NCBI GenBank assembly: GCA_964559135.1
Contig: CAZLGG010000007.1
Coordinates: 4,886-68,885, forward strand
DNA from: DRQF01 sp964559135
Lineage (GTDB): Bacteria; Planctomycetota; GCA-002687715; DRQF01
Length of the DNA stretch: 64,000 bases
Direction of reading: 5' to 3'
The notes under the pieces were generated by a model. It was given only the letters and a program-made list of their open reading frames with translations. It ran no database searches and was not told where the DNA came from. Shown here in pieces: positions 53,490-63,026 of the stretch. The stretch's first letter is position 1. Each line of letters starts with the position of its first letter. A program made the position numbers and the translations under genes.

Positions 53490-55706
53490 ATGCCTCGAGC
53501 GTTCTGGTTCCTCGTCGCGGTCGTCGTCCTCATCTCACTCGCGTGGGTCGGCCTGTCCTTTCAGACCGAAACCGAGGTTCGCATCACCGCCACCGATGAG
53601 CGGCCAACTCCACCGCCCGCCCATCCCCATCGAACTGGACCGCCCGAGGCGCCTCCCACAACATCGATCGATGATCAGAACCCGGTCTTCAGCATCCTGG
53701 ATGCTCCAACTCTGAAGCCCGTCGCAGGAGCGGAGGTCTGGATCGCCGAGACGACCTCGGCCCCGCCGCGATTCTTCGAAGCCGATGGCTCCGGACAGAT
53801 TCCCCGCCCCTCCTCCTTCCCGGCCCTCGTCGTTGTCCGAGCCGCCGGACACCGGTTCTTCGCGGCCGAGCTGGACGGTGGGGCCCTCCGGCGAGGCATC
53901 GCTCTGCGCAGGAGCTTCGATCTCGAGGTGCGACTCCGGACCCACGAGGGCCTTCCGGTGGCGGGAGCAGAGGTGGTCTATATCCCCCCGCCCCCTTCGT
54001 CACCGGCAGCACGTGCCTCGATGACCGACGAAGAGTCGCAACTCATTCATTCAATCTTGGGTCAAAGGCGGCCCGGCGAGATGCTCGTCAACGAGCTCAA
54101 TGAGCTCGAGCAGAGCGCCAGGCATCTCGAGGACCTCGTGAACCGCCTCGACCGGACGAAAGACAACTCTGGGGTCTTCGATGAGATTCGTGAATTGACT
54201 CGATCGGGTTCCACGATGGCACCCATCACCGGCAACCCTGAAGTCCTTCAAGATGCGACCATCGTTTTCCCGCGAGCCAAAAGAAGCGATGCCACGGGGA
54301 CAATCCTTTTCTCCAGCCTTCTGCCCTTCGGGAAACTCCCGCCCGCGCACCTCGGTCTGAAGCGACACCACGTGCTCAGGGCACGCGACGCGAAGGGCGA
54401 TCTCAGGGTGGAACGCAATCTGATGCGCCAGGGACCGGCTGTCGAACTCGTCGAGCTCTCACACCCTCCGAAAGAGAAGACTCTCCATGTCGACCTGGCC
54501 GTGACGACGACGGCGCAAATCCGGGGCCTGTGTGGGTTCGACGGCCATGGTGGACGCGGAATCGTCGAACTGCGCCAAATCGGGGAGGGAAAGACCGTGA
54601 ACGGGGAGCCCTATCGACGCGTGCAAACCGTACAGTTCCACGCTCCGAGCCGGCTCGAAGCGTTTCGCTTCGAAAACGTCCTTCCAGGCTCGTACATCAT
54701 CGAAGCCTGGTGGGAATCCGGCCCCCACGAGATCTCGATCGCGAGGCGGGAAGCAACGGTCGCAGGCGACGAAGTCGTCGATCTCGGTCGGCTGCTACCG
54801 GAATACGAATCTGTTTGGACCTTCGCTCTACGTCTTCAGAACGCGGACGGTCAAGACCTGGAGTTGGAAAGCACGCCGGATGACGTGCAGTTATGGATCG
54901 ACACAGAATTCGATCCGCTTCGACCGCAGCAACCGTTCTACAGCGCACACCTCCAGGTTCCCCTGGGAACGCTGAAACTGCTGGGCCTCCCACCACAGAC
55001 CCACACCGTGAAGGCTACACTCCTACGGACGCCTCCCGAAGGGCTCACCCTCATGCCATCGCACATCGAAGCGTCCCATGACTACGATCCGACGAAAACG
55101 GTCGACATCGTCTTTCGAGGTGTGAAGCAAGCTATGGTCCACCTACGCGTGCGCCTTCCGCTCCCCATGAAGGAGCCGGCAACCTATTGTTGGCTGGTGG
55201 GCCCCTCGATGGATCTCCAACGCTCGATCACCCTGGCCCCCCTGTCGAAAGACGATCCGAGTCTCCTCGGCGGTGAAATAGCCTGTCCGGCGTGGGGGAA
55301 GGCCGGGTTCTTTGCGCGATTCCGCGACGGCGCCACCGGTTCATTCCTCGCGGTCACCCGAGACCTGCATTCCCTCCCCGACCCCATCACGTTGCAGGCG
55401 CAAACAGGGGCAGCCCTGACGGGGCGGTTGCTCGACGCGAACGGAACCCCCTACAGGGATGTCCTGCTCGATTTCGCACTCGAATGGGGCAGCCAACCGA
55501 TCCCCTCCGGCAGCCTGTTCACCGAGGTCGATCATGAGGGTCGGTTCCACATCCAGGGCCTTCCTCCCGGGGCAACCGTCCGGTTCGGATGGAGAAAACC
55601 TGTCACGGTACGAACTCCATCGACGGGGACCCGAACCGTGGACGTGGTCTGGCCGGATACCCAGTTCCCTCCCCTTCCCAATCCCAGAGCCTCATCAGGC
55701 CGATGA
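53490..55706 (+). CDS. Secreted multi-domain protein with carboxypeptidase-regulatory-like modules
   Basis: A 738-residue protein with an N-terminal signal anchor (RAFWFLVAVVVLISLAWVGLSF). Several modules have the CarboxypepD_reg/Ig-like pattern: KPVAGAEVWIAETT, GLPVAGAEVVYIPPP and, at the C-terminus, GRLLDANGTPYRDVLLDF with HEGRFHIQGLPPGATV. A helical stretch at about 170-230 (NELNELEQSARHLEDLVNRLDR) may form a coiled coil. Such proteins are common on planctomycete surfaces; the function is unknown. AAAGGAG lies eight bases upstream of the chosen ATG. It is probably co-transcribed with the preceding gene. Confidence 0.7.
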   Translation: MPRAFWFLVAVVVLISLAWVGLSFQTETEVRITATDERPTPPPAHPHRTGPPEAPPTTSIDDQNPVFSILDAPTLKPVAGAEVWIAETTSAPPRFFEADGSGQIPRPSSFPALVVVRAAGHRFFAAELDGGALRRGIALRRSFDLEVRLRTHEGLPVAGAEVVYIPPPPSSPAARASMTDEESQLIHSILGQRRPGEMLVNELNELEQSARHLEDLVNRLDRTKDNSGVFDEIRELTRSGSTMAPITGNPEVLQDATIVFPRAKRSDATGTILFSSLLPFGKLPPAHLGLKRHHVLRARDAKGDLRVERNLMRQGPAVELVELSHPPKEKTLHVDLAVTTTAQIRGLCGFDGHGGRGIVELRQIGEGKTVNGEPYRRVQTVQFHAPSRLEAFRFENVLPGSYIIEAWWESGPHEISIARREATVAGDEVVDLGRLLPEYESVWTFALRLQNADGQDLELESTPDDVQLWIDTEFDPLRPQQPFYSAHLQVPLGTLKLLGLPPQTHTVKATLLRTPPEGLTLMPSHIEASHDYDPTKTVDIVFRGVKQAMVHLRVRLPLPMKEPATYCWLVGPSMDLQRSITLAPLSKDDPSLLGGEIACPAWGKAGFFARFRDGATGSFLAVTRDLHSLPDPITLQAQTGAALTGRLLDANGTPYRDVLLDFALEWGSQPIPSGSLFTEVDHEGRFHIQGLPPGATVRFGWRKPVTVRTPSTGTRTVDVVWPDTQFPPLPNPRASSGR

Positions 55707-55762
55707 GGCGTCGTTCACGGCACCTCAAATGAGACGAGCCGTGCCGGGTGGCACGACTCGTC
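55690..55762. terminator. Two hairpins between convergent genes
   Basis: CCTCATC/GATGAGG (55690-55708) overlaps the stop region of the plus-strand gene. A second, stronger stem pairs 55733-55745 with 55750-55762 over 13 positions with a single mismatch and a four-base loop. Both lie between the convergent genes ending at 55706 and 55824. No T-tract follows. Confidence 0.45.
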
Positions 55763-55823
55763 CAAGGCTCGTCTCACGCGAAAACCTCTCGGGGATTCTG
55801 ACGCGAGTCTCCGCGACACCCCA

Positions 55824-58800
55824 CTAGAGGATCGTGAGATCCACGGCGTTGGTGAACTTCACCACGGTACCGGACGCCGTCGCCAAGATGGCCTGGAAGC
55901 CGATGTTCAGCCCCGGGATGGCCGGAGAGGGCATCGTCAAGCTGAACTCGCCCGTCGAACCCGTGTTGTAAAGGGCTCCCGGGAAAGCCAGATCGAAACC
56001 GTTCCACACGACGGTGATGCCGGTCGGGATGAACGGAGGCAGGGGATTCGTGATTCCGATGTCGAATTGACCCTGGGGCGGCGCCAGCAGAGCGCCCACG
56101 TTCAAGGGACCTGCAAGCAAGACGAAGCTCTGGTTCGGCTCACCACGAATCGAGAAGGTCAGAGTCTCCGTTCCTCCCACGACTTGAGTCATGAAGGGAC
56201 CGGGGAAGCCGGACCCGACGCCGAATCCGTTGGCTTCGGTGGCGCTGTTGATGTCGAGTCCCGCAACCCCCGGGGTTTCGGGCTGGCCATTGCCCAGCGG
56301 AGGCGCCTCGCCCACCATGACGTCATCGATGGCGATGTCATGAGTGAAGGTGTTGGCGCCGCCGTTGGTCGAATCCACGCGGAAGCGAATCCGAAAGCCG
56401 GAACTCGCCCAGGGCCCCAGCAGGAGTCCGGCCTGTTTCCAAGCGTTTTCCACGGAGCCGATCGGCGGCATGACGTCCAGGTGCACGGTTTGCGTCGTGT
56501 CGTCGATCACGTCGATGTGCAGGAAGTTCTGGTCGGAGTCCGGACCGTTGTTGATGCTGTGGTACCAGAAACTCAGGAATGGCACGTTCAAGGAGGACGT
56601 GTCAAAGCAGGGCGTAAGCAGGTTCACCATTGGGAAGTTGCCGCCGCTGTCCTCCACGTAGGCGTAAAAGCCGACGCCCGACATGCCCGTGGTGTGATCC
56701 GCGGTCGGTCCGGTTCCCGTGGAAGCCGTCGCCGTGTTCCGGAAAAACCAGTCGCTGTTCGAACCTGAAGCGTCGTTCTGGTCCTGCAACCAGTCCGCGG
56801 GAGGCGTCGTGGACTGATTTATCGTCGTGAACGTGTCGAAGTTCTCAAAGAACGGGAACGTGTTGACCACGTTGGCGCCTCCGCTTTGAACCTGATGGCC
56901 TCCCACCGTATCGTTCGCCGGGTTGGAATCTCCAGGAACCAGGACGCTCGCCGTGAGCGTGTAGAGGCCCTGAACGGAGAGGTCCGCTCCTTGCGTAAAG
57001 GTGTAAGGCACGGTTCCGCCGGGAGGCAGAGCCGCCTGGAGCACGACGGCCTCGCTGACCGTCACGACGGGATTCATTCCATCGTCGACGGTGAACTGAA
57101 CCGGCAGAATCTGCCCGGCGCTCAAACCCACGCCCGCGTTCTGAATGGTGACCGAGACGGTGACGTTGGAGCCCAACGTGCCGCAGGTGGGGTCAAGATT
57201 CGCCGCTGGAGCATCGATGCTCTGCATGGCGAGATCCGGCGTCACGTTGTCGAACACCTCGACGTCATCGATAGCGATGTCATGGGTGAACGAGCCACCG
57301 TCCGATCGCCCCCGGAACTGGACGCGGAAAGGCTGCGCGGCGTACGGAGACAGATCGACCAGGATCTCTTGCCATGAATTCCCCAGATGCCCGATCGGCG
57401 TGATGATGTCCATCACGGTTCCGTTGGGGTCGACAATATCCAAGGCGAGGAAGTTCTCGTTGGCGCCGCCGGCTCCCTGAGAGTTATTACTGTGGACATA
57501 GAACCGTAGAGTCGGCGTGGAGAGCGCCGAAACGTCGAAACACGGGGTCAGAAGATTGACGGCCGAGAAGTTTCCCGAGTCCTCGACATAGCCGTAGAAG
57601 CCCATGCCGGAGACGCCCGTCGTGTGGTCCGCCGGCGGTCCCGTGTTGGAGGAGTTCGTCGGCGTATTGCGGAAGAACCAATCGCTGTTCGTACCGCCCG
57701 TATTGTCCGCCTGATCCTGAATCCAACCGGACGGGACATCCGTGGTGTTGTTGGTGGTCGTGAAGGTGTCGAACGTCTCGAGGAACGGGAATTGACTCGT
57801 TCCGCCACTGAGGACCGTCGTGGAACCCGTGTCGTTCGTGATGTCTCCGTCCCCCGTCAAGAAGCTGGTGACCTGAATGAGATGGGACCCCGGCGCCGAT
57901 AGGTCGGCTGTCGCCGTAAACGTGTACTGAACGCTCTGGCCCATGGTCAGGTCCGCCGCCAACGTGAGAGTCTCCACGGCTGTTTGCGCACCGTTGTCCA
58001 CGTCGTAGAACATGGGGATCATCGTTCCCGTGGGAATCGTCTGCAACCCCACGTTGGTCACGGTCGCCGTCACGACCTCCGAGGTCGTGAGCAAGGAGCA
58101 GTCGGTGGGAGTGACGGGAGCATCCACGCTGGTCACGGAAACATCCGTGAATCCGGCATCGATCACTCGCACGTTGTCGATGAAAAGACCGTCCGACGGA
58201 GTGCCGAAATTGTCACGCTGACGAAACACGAGGCGCATGTCCGTCGTCGGAACGAGGCCACTCGTCGCGTAGAAGTTGGCATCGATGATGAAGGTGAATT
58301 CCTTCCAAGCATTGTCGCCAGGGCCACCTCCCGCCGTCGAGAGGGCGGTGTTCCAATCCAGTAGAAGAAACTCTTGATGGCCGCCGTAGCCAGGCAGGCC
58401 CGTCGAGTTGCCCAATCGATCGACGCCGTTTCCGGGTGTCAATCCATCGGTGATGACGACGACATCCTCGAGATCCGTCTCGTCCCCCGTCTCCTTGAGG
58501 AGAAAGGTGATCGCGAATCCGGAGCCCTGATCCGAGTTGACTCCGTCAATGTGGAGGACCACCTCGTTCGTTTCGGCCACGGTGTTCATCGGGGCATCGA
58601 GAACGAGAACCTGGGGCCCGCCGACCGGCGGCAGGGGCGTACTCGAAGCTTGGACGCGAGCCTGCGCCGAAGTGGCACCAGCCGGCTGTGCATAGTCCCA
58701 TTCGGCGCCGAGACCAGTGCTACCCGTCCCCGCGGTCAAGGTGAAAGGAGCGAAGGATTCGAAATCCTGTGTGAAGGGCGCGACGACGCCCTGAGCAGTC

Positions 58801-58856
58801 CCTAGAGTGCTCAGAACACCAACGCAGCCCAAAAGGAGGGCGATACGTCGAAACAT
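55824..58856 (-). CDS. Secreted protein with duplicated MAM-like and CARDB-like modules
   Basis: A 1010-residue exported protein with a signal peptide (FRRIALLLGCVGVLSTLGTAQ). A first lectin/MAM-like region (about 30-240) is followed by a CARDB-like segment, then two near-copies of a ~185-residue MAM-like module at about 355-537 and 666-850, separated by another CARDB-like stretch. Both copies share NSDWFFRNT, DHTTG and VNLLTPCFD, and end in THDIAIDDV. The C-terminal ~150 residues form a beta module ending PGLNIGFQAILATASGTVV, the kind of tail common in secreted planctomycete-type proteins. Adhesion or glycan binding is likely; no enzyme motif. GGAG six bases upstream supports the ATG at 58856 over 58868. 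Confidence 0.75.
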   Translation of the reverse strand: MFRRIALLLGCVGVLSTLGTAQGVVAPFTQDFESFAPFTLTAGTGSTGLGAEWDYAQPAGATSAQARVQASSTPLPPVGGPQVLVLDAPMNTVAETNEVVLHIDGVNSDQGSGFAITFLLKETGDETDLEDVVVITDGLTPGNGVDRLGNSTGLPGYGGHQEFLLLDWNTALSTAGGGPGDNAWKEFTFIIDANFYATSGLVPTTDMRLVFRQRDNFGTPSDGLFIDNVRVIDAGFTDVSVTSVDAPVTPTDCSLLTTSEVVTATVTNVGLQTIPTGTMIPMFYDVDNGAQTAVETLTLAADLTMGQSVQYTFTATADLSAPGSHLIQVTSFLTGDGDITNDTGSTTVLSGGTSQFPFLETFDTFTTTNNTTDVPSGWIQDQADNTGGTNSDWFFRNTPTNSSNTGPPADHTTGVSGMGFYGYVEDSGNFSAVNLLTPCFDVSALSTPTLRFYVHSNNSQGAGGANENFLALDIVDPNGTVMDIITPIGHLGNSWQEILVDLSPYAAQPFRVQFRGRSDGGSFTHDIAIDDVEVFDNVTPDLAMQSIDAPAANLDPTCGTLGSNVTVSVTIQNAGVGLSAGQILPVQFTVDDGMNPVVTVSEAVVLQAALPPGGTVPYTFTQGADLSVQGLYTLTASVLVPGDSNPANDTVGGHQVQSGGANVVNTFPFFENFDTFTTINQSTTPPADWLQDQNDASGSNSDWFFRNTATASTGTGPTADHTTGMSGVGFYAYVEDSGGNFPMVNLLTPCFDTSSLNVPFLSFWYHSINNGPDSDQNFLHIDVIDDTTQTVHLDVMPPIGSVENAWKQAGLLLGPWASSGFRIRFRVDSTNGGANTFTHDIAIDDVMVGEAPPLGNGQPETPGVAGLDINSATEANGFGVGSGFPGPFMTQVVGGTETLTFSIRGEPNQSFVLLAGPLNVGALLAPPQGQFDIGITNPLPPFIPTGITVVWNGFDLAFPGALYNTGSTGEFSLTMPSPAIPGLNIGFQAILATASGTVVKFTNAVDLTIL
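56308..56860 (-). repeat. Internal module, copy B
   Basis: Second copy of the MAM-like module within the 1010-residue protein, encoding FFENFDTFTTINQ to THDIAIDDVMVG. It matches copy A along its whole length, with short identical blocks such as NSDWFFRNT and VNLLTPCFD. Confidence 0.8.
57246..57793 (-). repeat. Internal module, copy A
   Basis: First copy of the duplicated MAM-like module, encoding FLETFDTFTTTNN to THDIAIDDVEVF. Copies A and B are about 550 bases each and are separated by roughly 390 bases of CARDB-like sequence. Confidence 0.8.
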
Positions 58857-58980
58857 GACAAACTCCATCGATGGGGAAGAGAATCACCGGTCGAGCGCAG
58901 GATGCGCCCGCCGATTCGGGGGTTTGAATTCATTGACAAAGGTAGGAGGCGCCTCACGCCCCCTCCGTCGACAAGACGTC

Positions 58981-59009
58981 AGCCTACACCCTCGAAAAAC
59001 TGGGGTCAA
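58981..59009 (-). promoter_or_regulatory. Candidate promoter of the MAM-like protein gene
   Basis: On the minus strand TTGACC (59009-59004), 17 bases, then TAGGCT (58986-58981). The -35 is strong and the -10 weak. The leader would be about 118 bases. The rest of this 332-base gap (58857-59188) holds only this and the hairpin at 59106-59136. Confidence 0.45.
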
Positions 59010-59105
59010 CGATGGACATAGCGTCATAGAATCCGTCAGCCTTGGGAAGTCCGTGGACACTGCGAGAGCAGCACGTCGACTCCAACCCACTCCACGGGCA
59101 CGAAG

Positions 59106-59136
59106 CCGCCCCGCCGAATATCTTCCGGCGGGGCGG
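59106..59136 (-). terminator. GC-rich hairpin after the hexad-repeat lipoprotein gene
   Basis: CCGCCCCGCCG (59106-59116) pairs perfectly with CGGCGGGGCGG (59126-59136) over 11 bp with a nine-base loop, 53-83 bases past the stop at 59189. Only two T follow on the minus strand, so termination would rely on the strong stem or on Rho. Confidence 0.5.
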
Positions 59137-59188
59137 GATGAAGAACGAGTGATCCATGGTGGCGACCTTGCGTCGCCTCTTCGAGAAA

Positions 59189-62100
59189 TCAGCGCCTCGC
59201 TTGGCGCGACTCCTCCTTCGTCTTCAGTTCCCAACCGAGAGCCTGGAAGAGTTCCTGATTGGGAGTGCCGTCAGCGTTCAGAAGTCCGGACTCGATCATG
59301 AGGCTCTGAAGTCCGGGGAGACCATCCATGAACGTGGCATCCTTGATCCGCGGACGGAAGAAGCGATTCGGACGAATGGTTTCGTGATCTTCCATCCCAC
59401 GACGCAGTCCATGAACCGTCCAGGAAAAGGACACATTGGAACGCCCCCCCATCAACTCCTTCACCTCGAATCCGGTCCGGGAGAGCTGCTGGATCGGCGC
59501 GAACAGTCCGTTGCACTCACCCATCGGTGTCAGATGAACGGTCAATCCCTCCGTGGCAGCGACCAGAGTGAAGTTCTCGGGCAAGGAGATCACTGCTCGA
59601 CCGTCGATGAGTCGCCCGCGACCGCGGACATAGACCCCGTTTTCGGGTCCTTCGAGAGCCGTGTAATGGATCTCCAGGGTCGGATCGACAGGATGAGGCT
59701 GCACGAACGACTTCGTGATGCCCGCCACGTCTCCGTTGTTGCCGTTGAGCTGGATGACGCTCGCCCCGTTGTCGAAGACCTCCAGGATGCCGTCGTCACC
59801 TCCGGCGGAGGCCGGGTCGCGCCCGGCCGCAACGAGCGTCGTCGCACCGGTGGCATCCGTCAGGGTCATCGTCCCATGGCTGGAACCGTCCTTGGAAAGA
59901 GCCGCCACACGATTGGCTCCATTGACACTCCCCACGGCCCCGCCGGCATCGATGTTTCCGACGGCGGTCACGTCGGCCCCCGCGGACACGTTGACAGTGG
60001 CATTGACGTTGTTCGTCGCGTTGACGTCATTGGAAGCATTGACGTCGTTGGCTGCACTCACGTTTCCTGTCGTGCCGTCCAAGGTGATCAACGTCGCCCC
60101 CGCTCCGGCGGCCACGTTGGTGGTCGCGGCCACGTTCGTGGAGTTCAGATCCCCGGTGGCCGTCACGGCGCCGGTGGTCGCATCCAAGGTGACCATATTG
60201 GCCCCCGTCCCCGCGGAGACGTTCCCCGCGGCAGCGACATTGCCTCCCGCGGTCACATTCGCACCAGCCGTCACATCGTTGCCGGCCATGACATCGCCGG
60301 CCGTGGCGACCACATTACCCGCCGTGGCGGTCACATTTCCCGCGGTCGCCGTCACGTTGTTGGCCGCGACGACATCGGCACCCGCGGTGACGTTGCCCGC
60401 CGTGGCCGCCACGTTGCCCGCTGTCGCGGTGACATTGTTCGCGGCGATGACGTCGTTCGCTGCGGTCACGTCGACACCGGCATTGACGTTTCCGGCAGGA
60501 GCACTGACGTTTCCGGTGGTGGCTGTCACGTTGTTCGCCGCCGCGACATCAGCGCCCGCGGTCAGGTTGTTCGTGGCGACCACGTCGGTGGCCGCACTGA
60601 CCGCCCCGCTGGCCGTGACGTCGCCAGTGCTGCCATCAAGGACGATAGGAGTCGCTCCGCCGGGGTTCACATTCAACATCCCCGAGACGTCCAGGTTCAT
60701 CACAGTCTGGTTCATGACGTTCTGCGTCGTCACGTTGAGGATGTCGGCCGTCAAGGTTCCGGTTTCACCGTCGAGAATGATGCGTGTCGCCTGGGAGGAG
60801 TCGAAGACGCGAAGGATGCCGTTGCCGTCCGTACCGGCGCCGTCCTTCTCGCCCGCGGTGACCAAAAGGTGCTTCATACCTGTTCCCGACTCCACGCTCT
60901 GATCGCGGACTTCGAGAATCTGGTTGTTGTTGGCGGCAATGTCCTCGTTACCGATGAGGAAAGCGGCCGAGGTCAAAGAGCGGAGCGTGGCGAGACCGAA
61001 AGCACCATCCATCTGAGCACCGACGTTGGTCACGATGGTCGGATCGTTGCCCGCGCGCGCAATGCCGCCAGCCATGACATCGGCGCCGGCGGCCACATTG
61101 TTCGTGGCCGTGACGTCATTGCCGGCTGAAACGTTCCCTGCCGTCGCCGTCACATTCGTTCCCGCGACAACGTTGCCGGTCGCCGAAACGTCGCCGCCCG
61201 CGGAGACGTTGATTCCTGCGGTCATGTTGCCCGTCGCCATGACGTCTGCACCCGCCGTCACGTTGTTGGTGGCACTCACATCGGCGCCCGCGGTCACGTT
61301 GTTGGAAGCCATCACGTCCGTTCCGGACACGTTGCCGCTCGCCGTCACGTTGCCGGCCGTCGCCGCAACGTCGCCTGCGGTGAGCGCTCCGGTGATGGAG
61401 GCCGTCGCCCCGTTCAGGGAGCCGGTGGCGTTCACATTCGTCGTGTTGACGTTTCCGGTCGCGTTCAGGTCGCCGCCCGCGGTCACATTGCCGCCCGTTG
61501 TAACGTTCCCCGCGGGAGCTTGGAGATCCCCGTTGGTCGCCGTCACGTTGTTCGCGGCGACCACGTCGTTGCCGGCGGTGACGTCCCCGGCCGTCGCCGA
61601 AACGTTGCCCATGGTCGCGGTGACGTTCTGGGTCGCGGTGACGTTCTGGGTCGCGGTGACGTCGTTCCCCGCCGTCACGTCGTTCGTGGCGGACACGTTG
61701 CCACCCGCCGTGACGTCGTTGCCGGCAGCCACGTTGTTTCCGGCGGTCACGTTCCCGGCGGTCGCGTTCAGGTTGTTCCCGGCGGTCACGGAACCCATCG
61801 ACGTGACGCTGCCGCCGAAGGCCCCCGCGCCTCCGATCGAAAGGCTGCCCGATCCTGTGATGTTCCCCGTGACACCGTCGATCCGGTAGGCCTGCGTGCC
61901 TCCGCCGCCGGGAACAAAGCCCGTGATGCTGGAGTCGGCGCCATCGATACGCACCCGCGTCACCGTGGCGGGGAGCCGCCCCGTGCCCGGGCCGCTCAAT
62001 TGGGGCACTCCGTTGATGGTGGAGGGAGCGAAAAGCTCGAAGACACCCGCGTCATCGGACGGGTCCGTCGCGACTCCATCGTCGGCGCAGAAGATGCGAG

Positions 62101-62647
62101 CCACGAGCGGGGCGAACAGCACGTTCGTCGACGCCTGCATCTCATCACAGGAGAGGAAAAATGCTTCGTCCGCACGCAGGGGACCCGCCAGGGACGTCGA
62201 TCGCACGAGACCGCTCAAGCCTCGGGAGAAGGTCAGGATGAAATCGTCCGTAGGATCGTTGGGGTCGCCCGGGTCCACGAGAACCTGGGGGATGTTCGCC
62301 TCTCCGACGAAGTCGGCGCTCAGTGGATCCGTGATACGGGCGAGGTCCGGCGAGAGGACCGCATTCAACCGATTGAGGGCATCCTGCACGTTGGTCACGT
62401 TGTTGAGAACGGGCGGAACACCGACGGGAAGCCCGGTGGGATTCGCCGCGTTCGCCGTCGCAGGATCATTCACGTTGAAGAAAAAGGGCGTGAAGGAAAT
62501 GGTCGACGAGGTCGAGGTGCTGCTCTGAGCGCCGCTCCCTCCGCCGCCGCAGGTGATCACCAGGCCGATTCCCGTGAGAAAACCCACGAACAAGAGTCCG
62601 AGTTGACCATAGTCCCGGATTCTGGCGCCAAAGGACTTCGTGACCAT
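59189..62647 (-). CDS. Giant hexad-repeat surface lipoprotein (probable beta-solenoid)
   Basis: A 1152-residue protein. The N-terminus has a hydrophobic segment ending LVITCGGGGSG, with Cys33 placed like a lipoprotein cysteine. After a ~240-residue domain, two long blocks (about 283-530 and 675-903) consist of six-residue units of the form V-T/S-A-x-N-D/N, e.g. GNDVTA repeated with variants TQNVTA, AANNVTA and ATAGNVTA. Such hexads suggest a beta-solenoid or trimeric fibre. Between the blocks is a non-repeated part with GILRVFDSSQATRI and ILEVRDQSV, echoed later as GILEVFDNGASVI. From about 976 a conserved C-terminal module begins (KSFVQPHPVDP, IHYTALEGPENGVYVRG, LTVHLTPMGE), seen in other bacterial fibre-like proteins. 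ATG 62647 has AGGAG ten bases upstream. Confidence 0.8.
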   Translation of the reverse strand: MVTKSFGARIRDYGQLGLLFVGFLTGIGLVITCGGGGSGAQSSTSTSSTISFTPFFFNVNDPATANAANPTGLPVGVPPVLNNVTNVQDALNRLNAVLSPDLARITDPLSADFVGEANIPQVLVDPGDPNDPTDDFILTFSRGLSGLVRSTSLAGPLRADEAFFLSCDEMQASTNVLFAPLVARIFCADDGVATDPSDDAGVFELFAPSTINGVPQLSGPGTGRLPATVTRVRIDGADSSITGFVPGGGGTQAYRIDGVTGNITGSGSLSIGGAGAFGGSVTSMGSVTAGNNLNATAGNVTAGNNVAAGNDVTAGGNVSATNDVTAGNDVTATQNVTATQNVTATMGNVSATAGDVTAGNDVVAANNVTATNGDLQAPAGNVTTGGNVTAGGDLNATGNVNTTNVNATGSLNGATASITGALTAGDVAATAGNVTASGNVSGTDVMASNNVTAGADVSATNNVTAGADVMATGNMTAGINVSAGGDVSATGNVVAGTNVTATAGNVSAGNDVTATNNVAAGADVMAGGIARAGNDPTIVTNVGAQMDGAFGLATLRSLTSAAFLIGNEDIAANNNQILEVRDQSVESGTGMKHLLVTAGEKDGAGTDGNGILRVFDSSQATRIILDGETGTLTADILNVTTQNVMNQTVMNLDVSGMLNVNPGGATPIVLDGSTGDVTASGAVSAATDVVATNNLTAGADVAAANNVTATTGNVSAPAGNVNAGVDVTAANDVIAANNVTATAGNVAATAGNVTAGADVVAANNVTATAGNVTATAGNVVATAGDVMAGNDVTAGANVTAGGNVAAAGNVSAGTGANMVTLDATTGAVTATGDLNSTNVAATTNVAAGAGATLITLDGTTGNVSAANDVNASNDVNATNNVNATVNVSAGADVTAVGNIDAGGAVGSVNGANRVAALSKDGSSHGTMTLTDATGATTLVAAGRDPASAGGDDGILEVFDNGASVIQLNGNNGDVAGITKSFVQPHPVDPTLEIHYTALEGPENGVYVRGRGRLIDGRAVISLPENFTLVAATEGLTVHLTPMGECNGLFAPIQQLSRTGFEVKELMGGRSNVSFSWTVHGLRRGMEDHETIRPNRFFRPRIKDATFMDGLPGLQSLMIESGLLNADGTPNQELFQALGWELKTKEESRQARR
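59940..60625 (-). repeat. Hexad repeat block 2
   Basis: Approximately 690 bases of 18-base units coding for V-T-A-x-N-x hexads. It is less regular than block 1 and includes interruptions such as TLDATTGAVTATGDLN and TLDGTTGNVSAAND, which are themselves a second repeated pattern. Confidence 0.8.
61060..61800 (-). repeat. Hexad repeat block 1
   Basis: Approximately 740 bases of 18-base units with strong local identity. An 18-base unit encoding TQNVTA at about 61621-61660 occurs twice in exact tandem. Such tandem GC-rich units invite slippage and assembly collapse, so copy number here may differ from the real genome. Confidence 0.85.
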
Positions 62648-62814
62648 GATACAGGTGCTCCTTCTGCTGGAAGCCGATGCGGGACGCCCCGGGGCAAGTG
62701 GAATCACGGCGATTCTCCACCTCGAGCCCTCGGAGCCGTCGTTCCGGATCGGCGGTTTTTCACGTCACTCGACGGACCGAGCCCACGCTCGAGCCGGTCG
62801 GGCCTCACGCCCGG

Positions 62815-62843
62815 AGGTTAGAGGGGTGCGGGGACACTGTCAA
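62815..62843 (-). promoter_or_regulatory. Candidate sigma-70 promoter of the hexad-repeat lipoprotein
   Basis: On the minus strand a perfect TTGACA (62843-62838), 17 bases, then TAACCT (62820-62815). The leader would be about 160 bases. The -10 is weak (three of six). Confidence 0.5.
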
Positions 62844-63026
62844 GCCATAATCCCGCCCATTGCAAGGGGTTTCGCCCGCCGAGGCGGATCGGATCAGCTT
62901 GCCAACACGAGGACGCCATGGTATTTCGTGGGTGTACGCTCCTCGCCGTGGGGGTCCGCCGTTATCCTACGGGTGCGACGTCGACACGTCGTCGGTCATC
63001 GAACCGAGGAGACAGGAAAGAAGGAA

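Noticed and set aside
59156..61129. 657-residue plus-strand frame with many His/Arg/Gly
   Set aside because: Low-complexity antisense of the hexad repeat; the repeat DNA leaves all frames open.
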